Shown here: in pieces, positions 41,567-54,433 of the stretch
How positions within the stretch are numbered: position 1 is the first letter of the stretch
Layout of the letters: every line of letters starts with the position of its first letter
Origin: Liolophura sinensis
Lineage: Eukaryota; Mollusca; Polyplacophora; Chitonida; Chitonidae
DNA length: 64,000 bases
Direction of reading: 5' to 3'
Assembly (NCBI RefSeq): GCF_032854445.1
Contig: NC_088306.1
Location: forward strand, 16,959,764-17,023,763
Program-made: the position numbers and the translations under genes
The notes under the pieces: generated by a model
Told to the model about the DNA's origin: nothing
The model's database searches: none
What the model saw: only the letters and a program-made list of their open reading frames with translations

Positions 41567-44500
41567 AGGCTGGATTTCAACGGTTAGATGGGTTACTATC
41601 CATGCTGCAGCATTTTATATTAAATATTATGAAAGCCGAATGTTTGGGAGTGACAGGGTCTGGCAGGTTCTCTAACACTGTACACATATATATCCTGTGC
41701 CACAGGAGCAAACATTACAAGGCACTTCCAAAACTAGAACAATGACTTCGCTGTGGTGATTCATGGATCGACTAACTACACCACACCTACACAATAAAAC
41801 CACCAAACATTACTAATCAGTGGAAAGGAGGAAGTTTCTCCTTTAACAACGACAGAAGTATATTAAAGACTATAGTCATATGAAGTATGCAATATGACAA
41901 AATCGATATACTATATACAGTCATCTGGTAGCACATTGTTCTGGCCTTTCACATGTATTGCTGCAACAACCCTAACGGAACAATCTTACTTTAAAGTTTT
42001 CATATATGCAAGGATATAGCAGTGAATTATCTTTTGTTTGTGAATGAATGAATGAATGAATGATTATGATTTAACGCCACATCGACAATGTTTCAGTCAT
42101 ATCGTGGTGACTTTGTTCTGTTTCTGCCATCAAAACAGACATTCATACACCAGCCGTTCATCAAAGTGGACGTTCCAGTCCAACAATCGCAAGGCCCATT
42201 CCCAAAACAACTTTCAACACAAACCACCAAAGAACTAAGAAGGTGTATAAATCATGAAGTATGAAGTTGGATTCATGCAAAAAGCAGCAATCAAGAGTTT
42301 TCATTGATGTAGGAAAGACACATATCAAATGTTCTAGGCGAATGAATGATATCAGTATTCAATATTTTATTTAACTTCTTATAGAGGCAGTACACTAGTT
42401 TATCTATATACCATATTAACCCGTTCCTGATAGCGAATTAATACGTAATCAGGAGGCGACTAATCCATTAGCTAGACCGAAATGCAATTGGTCAACAGTC
42501 AAGGAATGGATTTAATGAACGATTTTTTTTAGACGGTGACGTTTCTTGTGACAAAAGAAATTTATGACATATGGTTTCCAATAGTTTGCTCCAAGTCCGA
42601 TCATACCAAAGACTTTAAAAATGGTACTTGCTGCTACCTTCCTTGATGCTCAGCACTTAGAGGTTAGAGCAAGGACACGTAGCTGGTTGAACCATTGTCA
42701 ACATAATGACTATGTGTGGTGTCATATCTGGTGTCTTCGGCGTCACAAAAAACATACTATGTACATATATACACACGCTGAAAGACTCCTCATCTTCATA
42801 TGACTGATAAATTGTTAACTACGGCGTAAAGTCCTAAGTCTCAAGCATACATATATATGCACACATATACTGCGATGATGTTATGTCTGATGTTTTCTGA
42901 ATAACGCCTCAGTGACGTAGCACTGTAAATATGAATGATCTGATGATGTGCTATAGAATCCATGAAGCATCAGCGTGATATCACCAAAATGTTGAAAGCA
43001 ACGATAAATGCCAATCATATAAAGGCGGATCCACATTTGACTTTCAACTCTCTACATATAGTAGCTAAGAGGTATCCACATCTGACTTCTCAACTCTCTG
43101 TTCTACGATTCATCACGTTTTCATGTCTAACATTTCGGCCTGGTGACGAATTGCAAATTTGAAAAAGTTGAAGGAAGACTTATATGAAAACAAATAATCA
43201 TGTCCAATCGACGTAATAATTTTTCATGCCACATGAGCGACCATACAGTGGATTATACTCTGGTTCACGCTGTCCCCTATATACTTTCAAGATGTTGTAT
43301 ACACATGAACTCTTGCTTACGCTTTCCCTTCGTCCATTCTAAGCCAGTTCGAGCTCATTTCCGCATACTAGCTGTTTGCTTATATAATAACAATTCCAGA
43401 ATATGTCACGTTTGAGGATCTGTCCACCTAACGGTATATTTTGTACCATGGACGTGTGCATTGTTGTATGGTTGGTTTCTATCCAATGTCGATGGTAAGC
43501 TGGATGTGGCTCAGTGACTATAGGTGCGCCAGTCTCTCAGGCTTGCTTTCAACTAGGTCCTCGCTCAGCCCAGCTATATGGACTGGAAATTTCTAGATTT
43601 CTATACGCTCTCATTGTTCGTGAATGAGGTGCCCATGAGGCTGCTTGCAGAGTCCCTTAAACGCTATATTTATATTCAACCAATATACTGTGCATGCCTG
43701 TATGTCATAATTACCAAATTGCCTTTCTATATACAGGACTACATTATTTGCAATATATGTGTAATATAATATAATTCAAATATTTGTTTATTGTAACTGC
43801 GGACAAACTGGTTATACAAATCAATCCATTCTATTGTAGAAATGCATATTTCTGCTCAAATTGCATGTTTATTTGTCTATATACATATGAGTCACAGTGA
43901 ATTTCTATAATACCCCCCCCCCCCCCCAATATACGTGCATACATGCATGGATGAAGTGAGATGGGAGCGTCTTCTCCCATCCATCATATATCTGTGCATG
44001 TACACGTATGTGTTTCTATGGATTCACGCGAGTGTGTTTGCCCTGATACAGATAACAGATGGTCATCCTGGCAGCGATATTTTTAGACAATTCTTGGAAC
44101 AAAAATAGACTATGGTTCTTCATCGACTCTTGCGCTGGCGCACGAGACGAACTCCTTGCAAGTATAAATATTCACTTTCATTTACATTGATGGATTCGGT
44201 TTTTCGGAATTTTATAAACATATGTGGAGTATGTATTACAAGGGATTTGATTATATAACAAAAACTCGAACCTCTAATCTTGTCTCTGTGAGTGATGCGT
44301 GATGAATATATTGGCCTAAGCCAAACAAATTGCATGCAGTTCGAATTTCTGACTAAACCACTATACATGTTTACAACACAAGAGCTGAAAGCCTTGGGAA
44401 TGTTATCCTACAGGCCTGTGATCCGATTAACGCCCTGAGAGTAATCACTCATTTGTATCCCAATAAAACGTATATACAAGGTGATTCTCACATATAAATC

Positions 44501-45780
44501 TATACAACACAATTAATGTGTACTGCGTATATTTTACTTTACCGATGAGCCTTTCAAGAACGTGCAAGCAGAACTATATTCCCACTGGACCGTCGTGACG
44601 TCATACTCTGACTCGGCCGACTGTCAAATTCTTCAATATAACACAGTCGTATAATTTACAGGAAATGGCTTTCCATGCATAACAAATCTCGTATGACCAC
44701 AAAACACAGCATCAAAGGATACTCCGGTATTGTTATATCGGTCTTATTCGAATTAGTATATAGAGATGGAGTCCCTAAGACGTCCGGAAGACTACGATTG
44801 TATATATACAGGCCTTGTATACCATTATGGCAAATTTCTCATATATGTTCGAAGCGTCTATGCATTCAGGCTGAATAACAGGATCCCTGACAGCCAAAGG
44901 TGACTGTATAGGTCAGAAAATCGGACATGAAAGAATAGGCGAAACACCACAGCTTTTAACCATCTAAAGCTGCACACACTTCTTGAGATTTGCTAGTCAA
45001 GAAAAAAAAATACACACAGATTACAGTATACACATATGATTTTGTTATAGGAAATTATATATACTGAAGGTATATATTTTTTACCGAAGGAGAGAAAAAT
45101 GACAATGGCATCCTAGCTAGTGTAGAAAAAATGGGGGAATATAGCTTATACACCCCAAAACGGCCAGAGCGTTAAAATGATGCCCAGTACCAGCGTTGTA
45201 GTGGACGTCACGACATCTTGTATGGCTTAGCAAAGGCTGAAATGACGCAACGAGTTGAGATCGTTGTATACAGTATTAGAGGTGAAAGATTTTTGTATGA
45301 AGTTCATTGTTCATCAACATACGAACACCATGTGCCCTGAGTCTACCGTTTACACGTAATTTTTGAACGGTCATATTTCATGTACGTTAATAAATTTTTT
45401 TTTGCACTGTATGTGTTTTTTTTTTAATATGAATAACTTTAATAAAGATATCCTACAGGTATATAGGTATATACCTATTTACAATATAATTTCAATAGGT
45501 ATAGAGTATAGAAAAAACGAAACAAAACGAAGGAGTTCAGAATGATTGTTTTTCTTCCATTTTGCCTACAAACGTCGCCATGCACCATAACTGCACAGAA
45601 TCCTCCTATATAGGCTAGTACAATATTTGTGTTTTTTTTGGCTCTTTTTCTATCACACATGGGTAGATTAACTACATTTCCAGGAACTGAATTAAATTTG
45701 TACAATTTCCAGAGTTCTAAAAATTTTCTGCAAATCGAATCATTTCACGTGGGCTGTCCGAACCATTTATGGGGAAGACA
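41567..45780. other. Non-coding stretch, no gene recognised
   Basis: It contains a fragment of the second SINE-like family (about 42035-42120), a run of 15 C at 43913-43927 that could form a G-quadruplex on the minus strand, and a CRE palindrome TGACGTCA at 44596-44603. Short frames (60-82 codons) have no domain. Confidence 0.45.
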
Positions 45781-45799
45781 GAACTTGTCCTAGAAGAAA

Positions 45800-46029
45800 A
45801 ATCGATTGCGGCGCCGTCGGCAATTGTCACTTAGAGCGAAGAGATAACATAGGGGCTGCTTGATTTAGGCCAATAAATCTGCAAATTTGATTGGCAGGAC
45901 TGCTGGCCGACTGAGCAGCGTGGCAGCGTGGTCGCGAGCGTCAACCTGTCGCCCCTGTCAACCCGACCAGAATGGTACGACCCCGCGCGAGACTGTCCGA
46001 ATGTCAGGCAGTGATCGCAGAAAACCAAA
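45800..46029 (+). promoter_or_regulatory. Putative promoter of the gene starting at 46030
   Basis: This stretch is GC-richer than its surroundings and contains CCAAT-type motifs (GGCCAATAAA near 45868, GATTGGCAGG near 45888). A YY1-like AAAATGGCGGC (46027-46037) spans the start codon, an arrangement common near the transcription start of broadly expressed genes. No TATA box was seen. The assignment rests on motif clustering next to a good first exon. Confidence 0.45.
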
Positions 46030-46182
46030 ATGGCGGCCGACGTATGGCGAGGTGTGATGGAAGGCACGGGGAAAACAGGAGGAATCAGTGGGCAAGATGA
46101 TTCTTCTGAGAGCGATGGCGAAACAGAGCCAGCCAGGGCCTTCCACAGACGGATTTCCACCAATAAAGAGATTAAGAGCGCC
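46030..46182 (+). CDS. First coding exon of an unidentified gene
   Basis: 51 codons, MAADVWRGVMEGTG ... RISTNKEIKSA, ending at a strong donor GCC/GTGAGT in phase 0. The start context is excellent (CCAAAATGGCG). The peptide has an acidic serine-rich stretch (QDDSSESDGETEP) followed by a basic stretch (HRRISTNKEIK). This is the look of a cytosolic protein's N-terminus, but I do not recognise the family. If unspliced the frame would stop after 69 codons at 46239. The next exon is not securely found. One weak candidate is 62452 onward, where TTCCTCCAG is followed in the right phase by GVQDINPTFE, but its donor is poor. The intron would then exceed 16 kb. Confidence 0.55.
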
Positions 46183-49100
46183 GTGAGTAGAGAGTCTTTT
46201 TACACGCAAAAGACGTATTCCGATCTTTTTCGGTGTTGAGCATGTGTGTGGATAACGGGCGGTATCATTTGTATGATAGCAGATAACATGCCGGTGGTGA
46301 GAGACTAAGTGGATTGATGATCTGTCGATTTCTCACCATACATCTTCTCACTGACTTGTGATTAGGCGATATGCCAAGAAATCATTCATTCATGAGTGTG
46401 TGTCAGGCTAGCGTGCTGGACATCGACACGGACGTCTGGGACGATGATTGTACGGTGTAGTAGTGTGGGCCAGCCTTCTGACGTTCTGTTACACAGGGGT
46501 CGTTGTTGTTATTAAATGTCAAAACTTTGCAGTTCATTAGGGTAAGTTATACACGTAGGCCTACTTCATCTATTCCTATATATTGGTTGTCAGACCACTG
46601 CAAATTTTAATTTTAAGTCGTTAAGATTTAGTACACTACGTAAATCACCAAAGGTAAAATTTACCCCCTTGCTCCATTTCCCCCATGCTGGTTCAAGTAG
46701 ACTTATAGAGGTAGTATAGGATAAGGCCTTATATATGTAGAACTTTGTATATACTGGACGAGTAGAGGCAGCTCAGTCTCTGATCTGTCTGAGTTATTAC
46801 AATACAGTCACAGTGTCACACTTGATCTAGTTGAATTGGTGCATGTGCACTGAATGATATTAGATGACAAAACACAAACAACAGAATAACCCTGTAGCAT
46901 AATGGTGTCATAATTCAGTCAGTGGTGACATTCACAGTAGGATAACTGGGTTCATTAGCTACTTGCAATCTGAAAAAAAAAAAAATTCAAATCAAAAAAG
47001 AAAGCAATGACTAAGCAAAGACCAAGTTTTACTTTGTTAAATTCTATATCAGGTACATCTAGCTGGCTAGTAAGTGCTTTTTCAGGGTAACCTCCAACTA
47101 CTCAAAAACATGATGTACACCTTGGGTAAACCCTAGACTCAAGGTGGCAGTAAAAGCTTATTGCATGAACATGAAATAGTGCTATACACTTTATGCTGCT
47201 TGAAGTTTTGTCAGCCTATAACACTTGGAATACTGTAAGATAAAGTTAGAGTAGCACCATTTGTAATCATCAATACTAATTTTCCAAGAATTTGATGTGG
47301 AAGTGAATGCCATGGTCTGGTATAGATAAATGCTTTCAGGAATTTTAATCTCAGACCAAGAGATGGGTTTGATCTATACTATATCTGTATTTTTGTAGCA
47401 CTCATATGTTTCACTTCATTTCCCATATGATGCATGGTGAGTGATGTCATTGTGTTATTAAATGCTATACTACTATTATATGTTCATGTGTTAAGCCCCA
47501 TTACAGTTTATGGACACTCCCTTCACAATCCCTATGATTACAGTTTTCATGTGATGATCTTGGGAAAAATATGTATTGTTTCATTGTTTACCGAATAATT
47601 TACCACATATGTGATTAGATGGTAGCCAGTTTTGTGGATGGAGGATTCCAAAATTAATGCCGGGTGTAAATCTTCGACCTCTGGCAAGTTACTGATGAAC
47701 TTTTCCATGCGTGACGTAAAGAATTGGACCTTCGTTGGTGGTTGGTCCCATGAACAGTGTTGACGATATATTGTCACCAAGGCTCCACAAATAGCGACAG
47801 CACTAGGAACCCTGTCCTAGGTCAAGATCTAGTCCGCACCACCACGTGTGTCTTGTAATTACCTGCTGAACCTTGTCCCATTCCCTCATGACTGATATAT
47901 CTTATTATAGTCCTTTGTAAGCCCAAAAGTTTGCCTGATTTGTGTGAAATAAATCTGACCCGGATCTTCAGCTTCTAACACAAATTCCACAAGGACATGA
48001 CATTGGATGTACTGTATGTGAATTTTCTTATGTCATAAAGGACATGTTCTGGGTATGTTTTTAATATTTAATAGTAGTAAATACATTTACTGACCTTAAA
48101 AAGATAAAATAATATTTTAAAGTTTTATCTTCTGAAATGTGAATTTAATGGCACCCAGACATGCTTTGACTTTTTAGCCGATGACGTCTCTCAGGGAAGA
48201 ACTTTAATGTAAGCAAGCCCATCAGTCTTTATAGCCCTACAGGGATTCTTCTTACAACTCTGTCCCAGTCTGTCAAGTATGGCAGAGATCTGAGATCCTC
48301 CACAGACAAGATTTCTAACCAGAAGGCGGAAACATGAGTTAATATACATGTAGTAAGGTGGTCAGTATGATTTTTGCCAGCTATGCAAACAAATCTACAT
48401 CCAAACCATTTTGAGCCATTTTACGAACCTGGGCCTGGGCAGATTGATAATGACAAGAAGGTTGACAATGTAAGAGATCAGTTGGAATACACTGTAAGTA
48501 TTAGATGCTGCTAGATGATGTGAAATACATGTAAGCTGAAATCATGCTGCAGAGCAAGATTTGCATGTTAAAAAGTACTTCATTTTACCTAAAGTTTGAT
48601 ATGTAAAAATGTATATTCAGAAGCACACGAAGGCCTGAAAATGGTACTTATGATACCAGCAATAAAGTTTTTTTTTGATAAGAAATTTATCAAATTTCAC
48701 AAAAAACTCAATAAGTGACTTTATCACAGGGAACGAATCAAGCAAAACATGTCATTTGAAGAAATGCCAAGTTTTGAATAGGTGAAATACATTATACTGG
48801 TCTTCAAATGTCCAGTCATTTTGAAGAAAATTCATCCGGAACAGCAGGATTTCGCATCAGTGTATCTCTACCACAAGTAGATGCTTACATGTACTTGCAC
48901 CTACTGTATTCTGGTTAGACGTAAACCCTACACTGTAGGATCATGGGAAGGTTCTTCATGCTGTTCAAACTCACATCATGTGAAGATGTGTTGTTACAGG
49001 CCTTAACAATACATAGTTGGCAAAAAAAAAAGCCCTGCTGAATGGCTTAGATACCATTATATTTCTCAGGCGAGCACACGAAAATGATTTACTACACCTG

Positions 49101-49999
49101 AGGTTTTTGGGATAGGAAACGCAAACAGTGGCATCCCTCATGTGATGTCACTCTACTGTACATGCACTGAGCCACTCTTGGATAGAGATGTTTATTTATA
49201 AATACATCTACCAGTATCTCGCAAACCAATTATGTTTTTTTTGTTTTGGGTTTTTTTTTAAAATTTTTTTTATTGACACATAATTCTTAATTATCACATT
49301 TCCCCTATGCTTTATTTTGTGAAGTATTTACAGGTGTTAGCTCTGCGGATAAGCTTCATCTCCTCTGATCTCAGCATCTAGGAGATGAACACTTGTCTGT
49401 CTGACCAACCAACCAACCAACCAACCAAAAGATTTACAGATATATATTTTTTTTTTTTACATCTTATCTGTATCAACTTTTTAGCTCTGTCTGAGCAGCT
49501 CTCTATGGGTCAGATTTTTGACATTCTGTCTCTTTAATGGGTGTTAACACAAAGGTTCTGAGTGCAAGACTAAATGAAATCCAGTTATGGCAGAATCTGA
49601 AAAAGTCTAGATGGACTCTTTTTATCATGTTCACTACTGTTTATTATTCTGTCGAGAAAGGCTATCATAGACTTGTACATTATGTACATGTACTGTGTGA
49701 TGAGTGAAAAGTACTCGAGGTTGGAGCTAAACAGCAGTAAAAAGAAATGCTTGTAAAAGGTATGCTTTGTGTAAACCAGGAAGTTGACCAACAGCCAGAA
49801 TAGTTTTTATTCCTATGTACATGTAATAAATTGCATTTAAAATCCATTTTGACATCAGAAAAGGTTAAGGAAAAAGGGTAGATTCCTTGACATTTCTTAT
49901 ATTTTTTTAGTGCTGAACACAAGCCATTCAATCTGCTCACCTTACATACTGTACATGCGTATGTGATTTATTTATTAGATGGTGAGCGGTAAAGTTTTT
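46183..49999 (+). other. Presumed long first intron of the gene starting at 46030, part 1
   Basis: No coding exon is recognised. It contains a (CCAA)n microsatellite at about 49408-49430 and poly-T tracts near 49237-49270 and 49446-49459. A 77-codon minus frame at 47547-47780 begins without ATG and has no domain. Confidence 0.4.
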
Positions 50000-50345
50000 T
50001 TGGCTTGATCCCAGCAATGCCTGGTTTCGCACGGGCTTTACTTCCTGTGCTCCCATGTCTCCCAACCATAAGTCTTTGATTGTTACATGAGTGAAAAATT
50101 CTTGAGAACTGCATTAGAACACCAATGTTTTCAATGAAAAAGGCTTACTGTAATTCTTCAACATTTTTGCATGTTTGCAAGGTGTTTATAAAAACATATT
50201 GTGAAGGCATTATTCTGTGTACATTGATAAAATTATGCTTTTTGATGAAGCCCCGTTTACCAACCCAAACCACTGTAGCTTTGTCTCCAAGATGAGATTA
50301 AAAATGTGCATATATTGCAAAAATATTGAGGAATTAGGGTAGATT
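50000..50345 (+). repeat. Degenerate SINE tail plus old dispersed repeat, copy 4
   Basis: From about 50010-50130 a weak SINE match (TGCCTGGTTTCGC, CTCCCAACCATAAGT, GAGTGAAAAATTCTTGAGAACTG). From about 50140-50345 comes the repeat also seen near 2880-3060: TATTCTGTGTACATTGATAAA, GCTTTTTGATGAAGCCC, GTAGCTTTGTCTCCAA. The copy near 2880 has TGTAGCTTAGTCTCCAAAAT at the matching point. Confidence 0.55.
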
Positions 50346-52799
50346 AATGTTGTTAAATTTGATTTCCAGTGCACTGTGTTGTTTTATAGTGCTTTTTATT
50401 TAAAGAACAGGAAATCTTCTGTCAGAGAATCAAGAGGATTACACTATAGATGCAAAACATCTATAGTGCTTCTTGGTCCGTGGGTGATGAAGAGTTAAAA
50501 GTGTTAGAAAAGTCGTAAGAGATAAGAAGATTGATGATTTTGAGACCTGTGTGTCACCACCAGGTTGATAATGACGGATATTATAACAGGTGCTAAGCGT
50601 ATAGGTAACTTACCTGGCAATGCTTGTGTAACACATCATTACAAAGGCACCATGTAGGAACACGAGGTAACGATGTACAGGTACATGTATGCTGACTGCA
50701 GATGGAAATGATAGATGCACCAGAAAATGAGAAAGTAGTGAAGGAAATCATCCCATCTTAAAGTAAGATGGTCGAATTTGAAAGTCTTTATTATAAGATC
50801 ACTTACAGACTTGGCCTTTTTTCAGGATGAATGTTCTGTGAAATATTGTTCCTGATCCTGATTCCTATATCTGTAACTCAATATGCACTTTAAATCTTCA
50901 ACCCTTTCCACCACTAAAGCACTTTTTCAGTAGATTTATGCACGGAATTGTTATGGAAATTAAGCAAAAAATGACTTTTGTCATTAAATATGGAAGCTTC
51001 ATAAAACTGTGCAAATTATTTCTCTGCACCCCATAGTTCTCTCAGAATGTTTCCAAATATTACTTGAAGAGGAAGGTAAAAAAAGTCGAAGAATAAAGGT
51101 TATTGTGTTTAAATACATGTGTACAACTTGTTTTGAGACAGAATTTGTGAACATCATGAAAGAAAATAACATTTGTTGTCCACATTTTTGGGATACCCAG
51201 CTGTGCCTAAAGTCCGTATCTTTGTTAAAGGGTAGAAAGCCAGCAGGAGGGTGAATAAGTACCAGAGGGTTTTTCAAGGCTCAAACTATTGTAGAGGGGG
51301 CCAAACTTTCCTCTGCAATCCTTGATTTATAAGTGGACGATGTTCACTTTGGATTCAACATGACAGAGTTTTTAGTCTGCATTTTCAACCCAGTTCAGTC
51401 TTTGATGTTGATGCTCTTTTTTTCATTTGAGCAAACAGTGGGGATTTGCCCAGATGACCTTGGTCAGGGGAGCTGTTGTTGAAATGCAAGTGTTGATGCA
51501 CCAAAGACCATAATTACATAGAAATTACGCATCTGTACTCGGTTGAAATAGAATCAGGAGATTGCATTATGCTGTCAAGGTCTTGAATTTAGGCTGGAGC
51601 CAGCTTGGAACAGTTGACGTATTGGGTGGTGGAAGTGGAAGAAAGAAACTTCCATGAACTAAATAGCCTGACTTGTTACCTCAATTATGTACAATTTCCT
51701 GAGTTACGCAACATTCTCAGTGGCAGAGTAGTAATTGTGTGCGTGTATGTTTGGAATGACCGCAGCGCATTTCTTATTATCACCCTATGGCAGCATGGCA
51801 GACTATAACAACACAGACTGAGCAAGGCCATTTCATCTGCTCACATGTATGTGTAACAGTGTGTACCATATCTACACAGATGTTCTTGGCTTCGAAATAC
51901 ATGTTTAGCTAAAAATAAATAAGTGTTGAACTAGTGGTGGAGACATGTATGCATTCAGATTTGTTTGATGGGTCAAATTCTTTAAATGTGATTGTGTACT
52001 TTTGGATTACTGTGTGAAAAAGTATTTCCTGGTATTGACATCAGTGTATGGTGAATCTACATGTACATGTAATTGTGTACATTCCGTGATAATTTCATAA
52101 GTATACAACAAAATATGTGCGTTATAGCAATATTCATTTAACCTGTCTAATAGTACGAGGGAGTTCATTGGAAGGCATTTATTGGCTACCTGCAGCCATT
52201 TACTTCTGCAGAAAATTGAGCAGGTAGCAGCTTACTTTGACCACTGCTTCTATTTTGCTTCATTTAATTCTTTATCAGGTGCATGAAGCTGGCTCCTTTT
52301 CCAGAGTAGCCTCCTGGTAAAGAAAACCCCTAGCAAATACATAGCACAACTGATTTTCTCTGCAAAGTACCAAACACGAGAATGTCTGAAACAATGACAA
52401 AGTGTAGGTGTCAGTGCCTGATTTGATGGGGAATGGGTTAATGATGGGTTAATGCTGGTGGTAGTGCATGTGCTTAGTGCTTTTACAATACACGTACACG
52501 TCAGAGTTGTTCTGCTGCGGAAAACTCAGAATGTCCATGTATTCCTGCTGAATGAACCATATGTTAACCATTGGCATCCTGCAGTGGCCTTTTTGTGGCT
52601 AGGAGTCTCTATATCAGCCATATGTTGTGAGAAGTAGTGTTTTGGGTGTGCCTTTTGTCACTAAATCTGTAGAGCTCATGTTAATCTCTTCCCTACTGTC
52701 ATTTAATCCTGGACTCATGACTGGGCTACACCTCTAATACCCGATTGGTGGGGACTATACCCTGGTAAACTACAGTACAACATGTACAGAATGCAATGT
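50346..52799. other. Presumed intron, nothing recognised
   Basis: Short frames at 51009-51277 on both strands and at 51605-51808 have no domain. ATGTACATGTA palindromes recur. No other feature was seen. Confidence 0.4.
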
Positions 52800-53090
52800 G
52801 CAGAATAAATCCTGAACACAGCTATGAATTCATCAAGCACATGTGCATGCAAAAGGCACTCCAAAGGAACTTAAATGAATGAGTGACTAACTGAAACCTT
52901 TATTTAATGATGGTGACTTCTTGCAACTTTCAAGCCATTAGAGTAGCCTTTAAAGCTTATGGTATGTGCAGAATAAGAACACGAACACAGTTACAAGTCT
53001 TCATGTAAAGGGCAGTTCAAAGGAACTTAAAAGAATGACTGACTGAAACCTTTATTTAATGATGGTGACTTCTTGCAACTTTCAGGCCAT
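52800..53090. repeat. Tandem duplication, 168-bp period
   Basis: GCAGAATAA at 52800 and 52968 each begin a unit. Both contain a CAAAGGAACTTAAA block and then ACTGAAACCTTTATTTAATG with GGTGACTTCTTGCAACTTTC, nearly identical in the second half. The second half may itself be a fragment of a dispersed element. Confidence 0.85.
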
Positions 53091-53240
53091 GAAACTAGCT
53101 TATCGATCTAAAACATACCGAGTGAAATCCTAAGAGTGCTTGGTAGTTTGTTTTTGGTGAGTGTCACTAGCTTAAGTGATCTCATGCTGAATGACTTAAG
53201 GGTAGCTTTGTAATTTCTGGAAATAAGACATCAAATTTTT

Positions 53241-53379
53241 TACGTGGGAAGGTCTGTCAGCAGCCTGCTGATGATTGTAGGTTCCCCCTGGTCTGCGCGC
53301 AGTTTCCTCCAAGCACAACGCTGGTTGCCATCATATGAGTGAAATATTCTTTCTTACGGTGTAAAACACCAGTCAAATT
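53241..53379 (+). mobile_element. Headless SINE copy
   Basis: It starts at TACGTGGGAAGGTCTG and ends GGTGTAAAACACCAGTCAAATT. It lacks the tRNA-like head, as other short copies do. A 7-bp TCAAATT occurs at both edges (about 53231 and 53373) but is too short to be sure of. Confidence 0.75.
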
Positions 53380-53857
53380 GGGGCAGGGTACTGACAAACT
53401 TTCCCACAGGTGACACGATTACATGTACGTAGATCATATCAGTGGAATACAAGCGGCTGTCATGAACTGTCAAAAAACTCCACGCATAATGAGACTACAT
53501 GTTAATAACTATCAACTAAAAATTCCGATCTTGGGTTTGAACCTGTACCTTGAAGCTTGAAAGTCCAGATCTGACAAAAGACCTTGCATGTTTTTGACAC
53601 AGACATGCCAGTGATCAGATTTAATACATTGGTGCAAATATTGAAGTGTTCATAACATTGCATTTGTTTGCATTGTTGCTGATACGGTTGCTTGCATTGT
53701 TTCTGATACTGGTGTTTGCATTTTGGCAGCTGTCTATTTGAATTGTTGCTAATACATGTAAATGGATGGAGTGGTGATAGGTTGCTTGCATGGTATAGAA
53801 AGCTGTAGCTACTGTGTACATATACTCCACAGTTCCATTAGTGCAATAGCACAAAGC

Positions 53858-54433
53858 ATCAAAGGTGGACAAAACATAAAAATGATATAAAGTTCAGATG
53901 AAAGAGTGCGAAAAGTTATACCTAAATGTGGTTTTTCTGATTTTTCCTTAAGGAAAAAAAGGCACTTGAAAATAATTTTTGTATGGTGGGTATTTGGGAC
54001 CACCTTTTGGTATTTATACTCATTGTTTAATAATGTCATAAATGAGGATGTTATACAGGTTTAATAAATATTTTTGCACTAGAATTTGTTCTTTCAGCAA
54101 ACAAATGTATTAAACCTCAATTTGGATCATATTTATATTTTTAATACGTTCATAAATATTATCATAATTTATGTTAATGCATATGTTTCAATATAAACAA
54201 CAGATTTACATTGAAATAAATTTATTACACAAGCATCACATTCTTATTTAGAACATTTTATGCAACAACAATAAATACCAAAAGTTGGTCCCAAATACCC
54301 ACCATAAAAAAATATTTTCAAATATCCTTTTCTCTTGAAAAAAAAATCCCCCAGAAAAGGCCATATTTGCAAATAAGTTTTGACGCTCTTTCATCTGATT
54401 TTGGCATCATTTTTATGTTTTCTTCACCTTTAA
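53858..54433. mobile_element. Long inverted-repeat (foldback) element
   Basis: The left arm (53858-54017) and right arm (54271-54433) are about 160 bp each and inverted. Shared blocks in order are AAAACATAAAAATGAT, CAGATGAAAGAGYG, a TTTTCTG block, a long A run, ATGGTGGGTATTTGGGACCA and TTTTGGTATTTAT. Identity is highest near the 250-bp centre and falls outward. The centre is very AT-rich and non-coding. I could not define a target duplication. Confidence 0.8.

Noticed and set aside
47547-47780. 77-codon minus-strand frame in the presumed intron
   Set aside because: It has no ATG at its start and no clear splice sites or domain; it also runs antisense to the gene predicted there.
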